A stretch of 50,000 nucleotides of DNA, taken from assembly GCF_022539665.2 (NCBI RefSeq), contig NW_026712508.1, positions 1-50,000 on the forward strand, given 5' to 3'. The first letter of the stretch is position 1. Each line of letters opens with the position of its first letter. The stretch comes from Daphnia carinata (taxonomy: Eukaryota > Arthropoda > Branchiopoda > Diplostraca > Daphniidae). The notes below the pieces were generated by a model. It was given only the letters and a program-made list of their open reading frames with translations, searched no databases and was not told where the DNA came from. Of this stretch, positions 20,651-29,166 are shown one piece after another. The translations under genes were made by a program, and so were the position numbers.

Positions 20651-22627
20651 TTATTCAAAGAGGGGCGGGGGTCTAAGGACATTTCGGGGTCGGAGACCAG
20701 GGTGACGTTCGGGTAAGGGTGGTATGGCGGGTATGAGTGGGGTAGGAGGGTCAGGGTTTGTTGATGGTGGTATTATCTCGTGGACTGGGATTTCTTCTCC
20801 AGTTATTTCTATTGGCTGAGACCATCCGTGGAAGTCTATGAGGTCCGTTTCGTCGAGGTTAAGGTGTTCTTCCAGGGTAACTGGGGCTGGGAGTTCCAAT
20901 TCGCCGGGGAGGCTAGTAGTCCAAGTCTGTCGGCGGGGATCTGTGTGTTCGACGGTCGGCTCTTCTTTCCAGATCATGGACTCGTACAGCGGCTTTATTC
21001 GGTTTACGTGGACTCGCTGTGTTTGTTTACCTGGGCACTCTTGGACTTCCACGGTCTGGTTGCTGTGCACCTTGATTATCCGGTATGGTCCCGCAAATCG
21101 TGGAATAAGTTTCTTGCTGGTACCGGCCATCGGGGTCCTAACGTCGATGAGGACCTTGTCTCCTACTTTGAAGTCGTATTCCTTAGCACGTTTATCGTAC
21201 TGGGCTCGCTGCTGTTCCCTGGCTTGGGCTAGATTGTCTTTGACTAAGAGGAAGGCTTCGTGCAGACGTTGCATGATTTGGCTTTTGTAATCCGAAGGTG
21301 TGATTATATTTGTTGTTGGCGCCCGTAGAAATTGGTCGATGGGCATCGTAGGGTCGCGACCGTGGTTTAGAAAGTACGGTGTTTCTAAGGTAGAGGAGTG
21401 TACCGAATTCCTGTAGGCGAATCCTACTGGTCCTAGCATCTCCTCCCATTTCGGGAACCCTTGGTCCATGTATTTTCGTAGCATTTCCACGACCGTTTTG
21501 TTAAACCTTTCCGTGAGTCCATTGGTCTGGGGATGGTAGGCAGTTGTCTTCAGTTGCTTGATTTGTAGGTTGTTGCACAATGACGAGAAGAGCTCGGATG
21601 TAAAATTTGACCCGCGGTCGGTGATTATCGCCCTTGGGGGTCCATGATATAAAATGATTTTATCCATTAGGGCTTTACACGTCGTCAGGGCTGTTTGGTC
21701 TGGGAGCGGAACGACTTCTACCCATTTTGTGAGATAGTCGGTTATGACAAGGATGTGGTTGTTTCCTTGCAGTGAGTGAGGTTGAATGGGTCCTAAGAAG
21801 TCCATTCCCAGTACCTCAAATGGTCTCGAGGCGAGATCCAATGGGTTCAAAAAGGCTCGTAAATTAGATCGTCGTTGGAGGGCGCAGGGTGCACAGGCCA
21901 GACAATACTCTTTGACGTCCGAGAGCATCGTCGGCCAGTAATACTTGTCCCGCAGCCGTAGGACGGTCCTTTGATAGGCTAAGTGGCCGGAGATCGGGGA
22001 GTCGTGGTACTCTTGTAGCAGCGGTTTTCTTAGGTTAAGGGGTACTACTACTTGTTGTTGGGCGAAGGGTCTCCTCTTCTTAGATGTTGGTTCGTTCCGG
22101 CGGAACAGTACTCCGTTGGAGATCGAGTATAGGTCGATTTCCTTTACCCAGATCTCTTTGTTGTTTTCTTCGCTGAGGGCACCATCTTCTAGGTTCCTCC
22201 TGATGTCGCTGCAGAGAGCGTCTTTTCGTTGCTCGTTCAGCATAATATCGTCGGTTTTCGGGTATGTCTGAACCGCGTTGATGGGAATCCGCGATAGGAA
22301 GTCGGCGTTCTCGTGTACTCTGCCGGGGCGGTACTTAATGGAGTACTTGAGGTTTGCCAGCATGATGGCCCATCGTCCGAGTCGGCCGGTTTCGTCCTTG
22401 AACGTTTGCAGCCATTGTAGTGGTCGGTGGTCACTGATAATGACGAATGGCTCATCTTGTAGGTAGTGGCGGAAGCGTTTTATCCCAAAAATTACGGCCG
22501 CAGCTTCTTTTTCGATCGTCGAGTAGTTCGCTTCGGCTTTGTTCAAGTGTCGACTCGCGTAAGCGATCGGCCGATCCTTTTTCATGCATCTGGGACAGAA
22601 CGGCGCCGAGCCCGTAGTCGCTAGCAT
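20651..22627 (-). CDS. pol: Element B Pol: RNase H and integrase part
   Basis: It contains the RNase H second half (IAYASRHLN, EKEAAAVIF, SDHRPLQW), a linker, the integrase HHCC finger (HDSPISGH and CAPCALQRR), the catalytic core with Asp in MDFLGP, Asp in TDRGSNF and Glu in NGLTERFNK, and a GPY/F-type C-terminal region (FAGPYRIIK). The end is Pro-rich with a PGLRPRN motif and no chromodomain. The frame is one base off from the protease-RT part. The join is at an A5 run (plus 22577-22581), so a single-base indel or a sequencing error is likely. Confidence 0.92.
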   Translation of the reverse strand: MLATTGSAPFCPRCMKKDRPIAYASRHLNKAEANYSTIEKEAAAVIFGIKRFRHYLQDEPFVIISDHRPLQWLQTFKDETGRLGRWAIMLANLKYSIKYRPGRVHENADFLSRIPINAVQTYPKTDDIMLNEQRKDALCSDIRRNLEDGALSEENNKEIWVKEIDLYSISNGVLFRRNEPTSKKRRPFAQQQVVVPLNLRKPLLQEYHDSPISGHLAYQRTVLRLRDKYYWPTMLSDVKEYCLACAPCALQRRSNLRAFLNPLDLASRPFEVLGMDFLGPIQPHSLQGNNHILVITDYLTKWVEVVPLPDQTALTTCKALMDKIILYHGPPRAIITDRGSNFTSELFSSLCNNLQIKQLKTTAYHPQTNGLTERFNKTVVEMLRKYMDQGFPKWEEMLGPVGFAYRNSVHSSTLETPYFLNHGRDPTMPIDQFLRAPTTNIITPSDYKSQIMQRLHEAFLLVKDNLAQAREQQRAQYDKRAKEYDFKVGDKVLIDVRTPMAGTSKKLIPRFAGPYRIIKVHSNQTVEVQECPGKQTQRVHVNRIKPLYESMIWKEEPTVEHTDPRRQTWTTSLPGELELPAPVTLEEHLNLDETDLIDFHGWSQPIEITGEEIPVHEIIPPSTNPDPPTPLIPAIPPLPERHPGLRPRNVLRPPPLFE

Positions 22628-24575
22628 CGGTATAGATCATGAATTCTTTCGTAAAGTCTGGGTAGGCCAAGATGGGTTCTGATGTCAGACAGTTTTTGAG
22701 GAACTCGAAGGCCTTCTCTTCTTCGGTACCCCACACTATCTTGTCTTGCGGTTTTGCTTTTGTCTGAGATAGTAGTGGGTGGGCTATAGTAGAAAATCCT
22801 TTGATGAAACGACGATAATACGAGGCCAACCCTAGAAAGGACTGCAATTCCTTGACGGTCTGCGGTCTGCTGTAGGTGGCTATTGCTTCTATTTTAGCTG
22901 GGTCTGGCGCCACTCCGTCTGCTGAAATGACGTGACCCAAGTATTGTACTGACTTCGCTAGGAACTTACACTTCGAAAGTTTTATTTTGAGATTCGCTTT
23001 TTCCAGCAGTGCGAACACCTTGCCCAAGTTCTTCATGTGTTCTTCGTGGGTCTTCGAAAACACGATTATGTCGTCTAGGTAAACGAGGCATGTCTTTCCA
23101 ATTTCTTCCTGTAGAACGAAGTTCATCAGCCTTTGGAATGTCCCTGGAGCATTGGTGAGGCCGAACGCGAGGCGGTTCCATTCGTACAGGTTGTTCTCCA
23201 CGATGAAGGCGGTCTTTTCCTTAGACGCTTCTTCCATCTCGATCTGCCAGTAGCCGGAGGCTAAATCCAGGGTGGAAAAGCATTTCTGGCCGTGTAGAAG
23301 GTCTAACACGTCGTCGATTCTTGGCAAGGGGAAGGAGTCTTTCTTTGTTACTGCATTCAGTTTTCGGTAGTCTATGCATAGCCGGTCATCCCCTGTTTTC
23401 TTCTTCACAAGTACGATTGGGGCGGCCCATGGAGAGAGTGACGGTCGTATGATACCGTTTTCCAGCAATTCCTCGATGATCTTTTTTGAGACTTCTTTTT
23501 GTCGGGGTGACGCTCGGTATGGCCTTTGGCGGATGGGCCCTTGTCCTTGAGTGTCGATTACGTGTTTTACTAGCCCTGTATTACCTAGATCGCTAGTTTT
23601 GAATGCGAAGATGTGCTGGTTCGCCAAGAGCAGGTTGCGCAGACTGTTCTTGACGTCTTCGGCGACATCTGGTAGGGCGGCTTCTAGTACAGCAGGCTGG
23701 AAGGTAGGGGCTTCGGTGGAACAAGAGGCTATGTAGGTACGTGGTTTAACAGTCACGTGCCCTAAGGTGGTGTAGCGAGGTAGGTTGATGGTGCGGTTGG
23801 TCTCGTTAACCATTACGATACGAAACAATCCATTTTTCAGCGGTGTCGAGACGAAAGGATCCAATCGGAGTCCAGGGGGTAAGCGGGAGTCTTTAACGAA
23901 GAAACAGGCATTGTCGAGAGATAGCTTGAAGTCACTATTCTCGCTCTCCACCACGCATGCGGATGATGGAGGTACTCTAATTCGATGAGCCGCCATCATG
24001 GTCGGTTTGTCCTCGTTCTGGAGTTGATCAGACTCCTTCGCACGATAGACGCGCTTCTCACGACCATCAATCATGAACTCATGTTTATAAAGAGCGTCTA
24101 AACCTAGAACGCAATCTTCCATGATTCCCTGAACGATGATGAACTCTTGCCGGAAGGGTTCACGGGGCTTCTCGTCCTCGACGAGAAGGTTTAATACTAC
24201 TGTTCCCTGGCTTGTCAGGGGCCTGTTGTTTATGTCAAAGAGGTCGACGGCTACCTCCTTTGAATGTTCCAGATTAATTCCTTGCTTCAGGAGTTTGTTG
24301 AAAAGTGTGTTGCTGACGAGACTCTTCCCTGCTCCGCTATCCACTAATGCTCGGAATGAGCAGCCTCCTACGTTTAGATTAAGTCTTGGGGCGGTTGGGG
24401 TGTCGGATACAGATTTGACGAATTGTTGGGGCTTAGGGTATCCACCGAGGGGCCCAACAAGCTGGTCGGTGGCGTTTAGTTTCCCGATTGCGGCCGCAGA
24501 GCGCCTGGTTGAGCCGAGGGCGATTCTGCTTTGTGTGATGGTGGTGGGGGTGGAGGGTTCTTGATCAGGGGGCAA
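22580..24575 (-). CDS. pol: Element B Pol: protease and reverse transcriptase part
   Basis: The frame overlaps the end of gag in the -1 frame, so Pol would be made by ribosomal frameshifting. The protease has an active site of ALVDSGAGKS. The reverse transcriptase shows LCIDYRKLN, SGYWQIEM, FGLTNAPGTFQ and the catalytic YLDD. The start of RNase H (YTDASDYGLGAVLSQ) is followed by the frameshift at about 22580. Apart from that lesion, all RT motifs are intact. Confidence 0.93.
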
Positions 24576-27082
24576 AAGTTATGGCGATGCCCGATCTCAT
24601 TGCAGCGGCTGCACTTATCGTTGCGTTGTAGATATTTGGCAAAGCAATTTTCGGTCGTATGACCTCCATATGTGTTGTGGAATTCACACAACACTGCTGC
24701 TCTTCTGAGGGCCTCCGGTTGCGATGCGATGGGGTCTCGGGGTTTGGCGGGTTGCTGTTGTTTGGTCAGTTGGCGCTGCAGATCGGCCAACCGGTGTTGC
24801 AACTCTAGGTTTTGGTCGGAGGCGTTCTTTTCTATTTTGGAGTTTAGTTTTTCCAAGGCCTCAATTACGCCTGCTAGTTCAGCATTTCGGCTGCTGGGGA
24901 TGTTTGGTGACGTATATGCAGCCTGGGTGCGTATCCTCGCCTGGCTTTCTTCGATGGCCATCGCTGCCAGCTCGGCTTTGTCGATAAGTGACTCGAAGGA
25001 GTTCCACTCCTTGTGTTTCAACCTAGGTTGGAGTTCATATTGTAGACCTTCGATGAACCGGTCCATCATCATTTGCTCTCTGGATGCTGCAGTGGCGGCA
25101 TCTAGGGCACCTTCCATAGGATAAGCCTTGTAGAATGCCTTCCGTATGCGGTTAGCGTAACGTCGCATATTCTCTTCGGGTTCTCTTCTCATGTTGTGAA
25201 ACTCCACGCTCCTCTGTGATCTCGTCTCGGTCGAGTGGAAGAGCTTGAGGAGCCTCTCTTTAACTGCTGCGTAGTCCTGGGAACGGATTGGGTTGTCTAG
25301 TTTAAGGTTATCGAATTCTTCGGCGGCTTCTCCGTATAGTTTGGACCGCATCAGGCGGAGTTTCCTCGCCTCTTCGAAGTTACCTAAGTCTAGGGTAGCC
25401 TCAAGGTGAGCCACCCAATCATCGAAACGACCGGACCTTTGCCTATCGCAAAAGATGGCCACCGAGCTGAACGCTTGCATGGCCTGCTCTTGTTGGGCTA
25501 ACCTGATTTTGTCTTCAATGGTTATGCCGGAAGTGATTGATGGCTGGGGTTGGCTTTGGTTTGACGTGTATGTTGGAGGTTCTTGAGCAAGTTTCCAAAG
25601 CGGGTGGTGTTGCCCGTCCGTCGCTGGTTGGGTTTTCAGGGGAGTTGATGTTACGATGCCTTGGGTAGTGTACGCTCGTGAGGGTAGTTCTGATGTCATT
25701 TGCGGTGCCGTGATTTGAGTTTGGGAAGCACTGTGTTCCGTCCGTGGTGTCTGTAGAGTGGTACCAGACGGTTTCAGATACTCATTCGTTGTTGGGTGTC
25801 CGGGTGCAGTGTATTTACCCTGGGTCAATCTGGTGCGAGATAAGGCGGTGTTGACTGCTGCATGGATTTCGACACCTGCCTCTAGGAGTCGGGTCAATTC
25901 CTTCTCACATGTGTCCACCAAATCTCCCTGAAATTCTGTCGACTGGGGGTCCATTGTAGGGGTGTATGTGGGTAATATCGGTGTGAACGATACTTTCCGG
26001 TTGGAAGGCACCTTTGCTGCTACTGGGTCAGACAGGGTGTTAACGGGAGTGGGGTGCATGGCGTGATGTTGTGGCATTGTGGGGGAGAGGACAGGGGTGC
26101 TCGTAGACGGGGGAGGTACGATTTTTTCTTCAACGATACTGGGGGGGTTTGGTTTGGTTCTGTGGATTGCTTGTCCACCTGACAATGGCTCGAGGTGGTG
26201 GTGTAACGTTCCTGGAGGGTCGGTTCTTGATGAGTTGCCTTCCGAAATATCGACCAATTTGCCTACGGCTACGTTGGGAGGCTGTAGTGGGCTTGCTCCG
26301 ATGGGTGGCGGAGGGGTGTCGCTTGCGGAGTCCGTGGAGAGGCTGTTGCTGTCGTAAGACCCCGGTCGGATGGGGCTGTAGGCCGTCCGCAGGTCTAGGA
26401 ACTCAAACACTTGGGCGGGTGTGGACAGATAAGGGTGGAGTTCGAGTAGGGCTATCAATGCAGCTTTTGTCTGCCCGGAGTCCAGTCGTCTTCGGTGGTT
26501 GGCTTCCAGATGATGTTGAAGTTCAAAGATGATTTCGGCTTCGGGTATGTCTTCTATCGGGGTGTTCCAATACTGGCTGTGAAACGAAGCCCTCGGGGTG
26601 TCACTTGGCAATAGAGAAGGGTCCTCCTCTTGTAGGAGGGTGATTGCCTGTCTTAGCAGCTCTCTTCGTTCTTCTTCGGTATCCGATGCGTCCTTTAGTA
26701 GAGGTCGGGCGATGTCCAAAAGTCTGTTCTTTCTTAAAATGCTTTGAGTTTCTTCTCCGGCACAGTCTTCGGGGATGCTGAATTGTTGGGGGGGCGCGGA
26801 CGGTTGTGGATGTGGGGTCTTAGGTCGGGCTCCCAGGCGCTCCCACTCCGCGTCGTTGGCGTGCTCCTGTAATTCTTGCGGAGTGAAGTGGCCTGCGTCG
26901 AATCGTGTGTCTTTGCAACTTGCGACGAACTTCTGTAATTGGTCTTCGATGTATTGTTGGTCAGCGGTGGGCTGACCCTGTCCTGCTCCCTTCTTAAAGG
27001 AAGGGAGGGTCTGGCGGAAGGATTTTCCCCAGCGTTTGAAGAGCGGAATCCTTTTTTCGGAATTTGGCCCTCCTTTTGACAT
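24476..27082 (-). CDS. gag: Element B Gag
   Basis: 868 residues from the ATG at 27082. A basic N terminus is followed by a long Pro/Ser/Thr/Gln-rich region of about 480 residues, then a Gypsy capsid domain (FDDWVAHLEATLDLG and a following SKLYGEAAEEF, about 25420-25050). A coiled-coil segment comes next and then a zinc knuckle C-x2-C-x4-H-x4-C (CSRCNEIGHRHNFC), preceded by a second Cys/His cluster. It has no long N-terminal coiled coil, unlike the Gag of A and C. It assembles the particle. Confidence 0.92.
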   Translation of the reverse strand: MSKGGPNSEKRIPLFKRWGKSFRQTLPSFKKGAGQGQPTADQQYIEDQLQKFVASCKDTRFDAGHFTPQELQEHANDAEWERLGARPKTPHPQPSAPPQQFSIPEDCAGEETQSILRKNRLLDIARPLLKDASDTEEERRELLRQAITLLQEEDPSLLPSDTPRASFHSQYWNTPIEDIPEAEIIFELQHHLEANHRRRLDSGQTKAALIALLELHPYLSTPAQVFEFLDLRTAYSPIRPGSYDSNSLSTDSASDTPPPPIGASPLQPPNVAVGKLVDISEGNSSRTDPPGTLHHHLEPLSGGQAIHRTKPNPPSIVEEKIVPPPSTSTPVLSPTMPQHHAMHPTPVNTLSDPVAAKVPSNRKVSFTPILPTYTPTMDPQSTEFQGDLVDTCEKELTRLLEAGVEIHAAVNTALSRTRLTQGKYTAPGHPTTNEYLKPSGTTLQTPRTEHSASQTQITAPQMTSELPSRAYTTQGIVTSTPLKTQPATDGQHHPLWKLAQEPPTYTSNQSQPQPSITSGITIEDKIRLAQQEQAMQAFSSVAIFCDRQRSGRFDDWVAHLEATLDLGNFEEARKLRLMRSKLYGEAAEEFDNLKLDNPIRSQDYAAVKERLLKLFHSTETRSQRSVEFHNMRREPEENMRRYANRIRKAFYKAYPMEGALDAATAASREQMMMDRFIEGLQYELQPRLKHKEWNSFESLIDKAELAAMAIEESQARIRTQAAYTSPNIPSSRNAELAGVIEALEKLNSKIEKNASDQNLELQHRLADLQRQLTKQQQPAKPRDPIASQPEALRRAAVLCEFHNTYGGHTTENCFAKYLQRNDKCSRCNEIGHRHNFCPLIKNPPPPPPSHKAESPSAQPGALRPQSGN

Positions 27083-27720
27083 ATCTTCAGGTGTTTGTGG
27101 GAGGTAGTACGAGCTGCTTGAGGGTCTTGCTTCTCTACGGGGGTCGACGTGAATCCTTTTCCCTTGCGATTGAAGTCAGCGTGAGTTAACGTGACATTCG
27201 GAAGTAGGCGTGAATTTCGGAAATCGGCGTGAGTTGACGTGAGTTTTTTTTTCGGGAGTCGGCGTGAGTTGGCGTGAATTTCGGGACTCGGCGTGAGTTG
27301 ACGTGAGTTTCGGGAGTCGGCGTGAGTTTCGGGACTCGGCGTGAGTCGGTGTGGATTTCGGGAGTCGGCGTGAGTTGACGTGAATTTCGGGAGTCGGCGT
27401 GAGTTGATGTGAGTTTCGAGAGTCGGCGTGAGTTGACGTGAGTTGACGTGAGTTTCGGGAGTCGGCGTGAGTTTCGGGAGTTGTCCGTAGCTTTACGGTT
27501 TTACACTACGCGTCGCAGGTGCGTGTTGTTTAATTCCGGCAGCAGGGGGGAGGGATGGCTATTACAATTTGACGACCTGTTCGTTCATTCACGCATAGCG
27601 TCTGGTACCCACAGCACGTTTCATTATTTAATTCGCGTGCAATGTGTATCGTTCACGACACGCTCCAGAAGGACAGCTCGTTGGTAGCGGGCACGTCGGT
27701 TCTCGAGCGGCGAGGTCACG
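27083..27720 (-). repeat. Leader of element B with tandem minisatellite
   Basis: Between the primer site and gag lies a tandem array (about 27187-27480) of a ~28-bp unit. In plus orientation it reads like GGAGTCGGCGTGAGTTGACG plus GTGAGTTTC-type variants, some units shortened. No coding frame is supported. Such arrays near the 5' end of LTR elements can vary in copy number between copies. Confidence 0.75.
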
Positions 27721-27740
27721 GTTCGACTCCGCTGCCACCA
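27683..27740 (-). other. Primer-binding site of element B within a tRNA-like sequence
   Basis: On the minus strand TGGTGGCAGCGGAGTC follows the LTR by five bases, as a primer site should. Read on the plus strand, the region ends CGCTGCC-A-CCA. A perfectly complementary 5' acceptor strand GGTAGCG (27683-27689) lies 40 bases before it. Acceptor bases resemble tRNA-Leu (UAG/AAG type), with internal arms shortened. Confidence 0.55.
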
Positions 27741-27745
27741 GATGC

Positions 27746-28574
27746 AATAATCAAGACCCCGGTCACGTCTGACGCGACTGGGGGATTAAAGCACACAACA
27801 CAAATAACACTCAATACTGACGACGGTCAGGTTAGTACTTAAATTCTAATATTCTGGTCATTTGGATGGGTGGTGCACAGTTATAGTGGTTAGGATCCGG
27901 CAGCCAGTCACGTCGGCTGCCCGGATATGAAAAGAACACGAAAGAAAGCTAGGAAGGGCAGGGGTAGTGAGGTACTTACATGGAAACCATGGTTCCGAAG
28001 GGCTAAAGGTGCGGTGGCGCAGTGTCGAGGTATGAGGGCGGCGTCGGTATGGATCGTCGGCTCGACGGAACGTTGGTAAGGAAGAAATAGAAAACACGTC
28101 GGTAATAGCGCTGCGTCACAGTTTATTGCACTTTGACAATACGGGGTTACACAATACTCGGAACAAGGCAAAAGAAAACTGAGGAACTATTTCTATGACT
28201 ACTGCACTTGGGCAACTAAGTGAAGACTGACTCTTGAGCATAACTCCGGCGTGGGTTTTATACCGTGCGGTGGCTTGATGACGCCAACTCTCCGTGGGAA
28301 CGCTAAGTTGCGTGGGGTCGTCGAACAGAACCAGCGTGTTACGCGAGAAGCGAGGTCAGCTGATTTATGCCCTGTCGATGACCCCCCATTATGCGTCAAA
28401 AGGGTGATTTAAGACGAAACAAGAGACAAAAATAGTCAGTGGGGGAAGGTAGAGGGGGTAGCAGCAACAAAGGGCTATAACTCAGATCATCTAATTATTT
28501 ATTGAACTTAACGTTTGAACTTAACGTTTGTCGGGGTTCTTACATTATTGAGCTTAAAGTTTATTGAGAGTCCT
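27746..28574 (-). repeat. 5' LTR of element B
   Basis: It is identical to the 3' LTR except for one base near 28086 and a 13-bp duplication at about 28507-28532. It lacks the terminal TGTA at its outer end, where it abuts GAGAAATAGGACC of the right inverted repeat. Confidence 0.92.
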
Positions 28575-28717
28575 GAGAAATAGGACCCTCAATAGGGAGA
28601 AATAGGACCCTTCAAAAAATGTTTGAAGATTGGGTCCTATTTCTCCAGGTCCTATTTCTCCAGGTCCTATTTGTAGGTCCTAAATCTCCGGGTCCTATTT
28701 CTCCAGGTCTTATTTCT
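28575..28717 (-). repeat. Right terminal inverted repeat of the 15-kb insert
   Basis: Two units of GAGAAATAGGACC, a short A/T spacer and about six units of GGTCCTATTTCTCC (some degenerate) are present. The reverse complement aligns with the left end at 13724-13860, including the TTTTGAAG spacer. Unit number differs between the ends. Confidence 0.8.
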
Positions 28718-28721
28718 CCGG

Positions 28722-29142
28722 CTACCGAAAATTCATCAACAGGTGGAATGGACCATTCAAAATCATCAGAAATTTCTCAAATCTCACTTATGAGATTCAA
28801 CACGCGAGCAATGAAAAACTAAAATCAGTGGTACACGTCAACCGCCTAAAGCTCTACGTCCCGGCAAACCAAGAAACAGAAAAATTATCTAGTGTTCCAC
28901 AACAACCAGGAAGTGAAACAGTGCGACGAGGACCAGGCAGACCAAGAAACAACTTCATCAACAACAAAAGAATACCTGTCCGTAGAGCGTGTTGGCATCC
29001 GCATCATCATGTTGCAGAAACGGAAAATTGTAAAATCATCGCACCAAATCTCCCCAGTCCTATACCAATTAATCCTGCACACACTAGAATGACGAATCCA
29101 CGATACAACTTACGGCAACGCAACGAAGTCTCGAGATTCTAA
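28722..29142 (+). CDS. pol: Element A Pol: integrase C terminus with AT-hook (3' part)
   Basis: In the frame of the upstream pol this segment continues with the GPF-type integrase C-terminal fold (FINRWNGPFKI) and VVHVNRLKLYV. A basic tail follows with the AT-hook core RRGPGRPRN, an IPVRRA motif shared with element C, and the terminal RYNLRQRN common in Gypsy Pol. The stop is followed 24 bases later by the env ATG. It is separated from the main pol by the 15-kb insert. Confidence 0.88.
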
Positions 29143-29166
29143 AACGTCCAAATTTTCTTTTCGCAG
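29142..29166 (+). promoter_or_regulatory. Splice acceptor at env start of element A
   Basis: A pyrimidine run TTTTCTTTTCGCAG ends directly at the env ATG (29167). Joined to the leader donor at 7625/7626 it would make a subgenomic env mRNA with no spare bases before the start codon. Confidence 0.7.

Larger units (their letters stand above)
16857..28574 (-). mobile_element. Element B: near-intact env-bearing Gypsy retrotransposon (minus strand)
   Basis: Direct repeats at 16857-17676 and 27746-28574 are the LTRs. Read on the minus strand, the order is LTR, primer site, repeat-rich leader, gag, pol, env, small acidic gene, purine tract, LTR. The LTRs differ by one substitution I could see (at about 17197) and a 13-bp duplication. 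The element is therefore young. The only clear lesion is a one-base shift in RNase H. No target duplication is visible, and the outer LTR lacks its first four bases where it meets the TIR repeat. Confidence 0.92.
13724..28717. mobile_element. 15-kb insert with terminal inverted repeats, carrying gene fragments and element B
   Basis: Both ends are clusters of a 14-bp unit, GGTCCTATTTCTCC, in both orientations. The left end and the reverse complement of the right end match over roughly 140 bp, with small differences. CCGG flanks the insert (13720-13723 and 28718-28721) and may be the target duplication. With that model the host pol frame does not close exactly (one base off), so the boundary could differ by a few bases. 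No transposase was recognised. It looks like a non-autonomous DNA transposon that captured gene pieces and later received element B. Confidence 0.75.

Noticed and set aside
27683-27740. A functional tRNA gene
   Set aside because: Only the acceptor stem is good, internal arms are too short and CCA is encoded; explained better by the primer site of element B.
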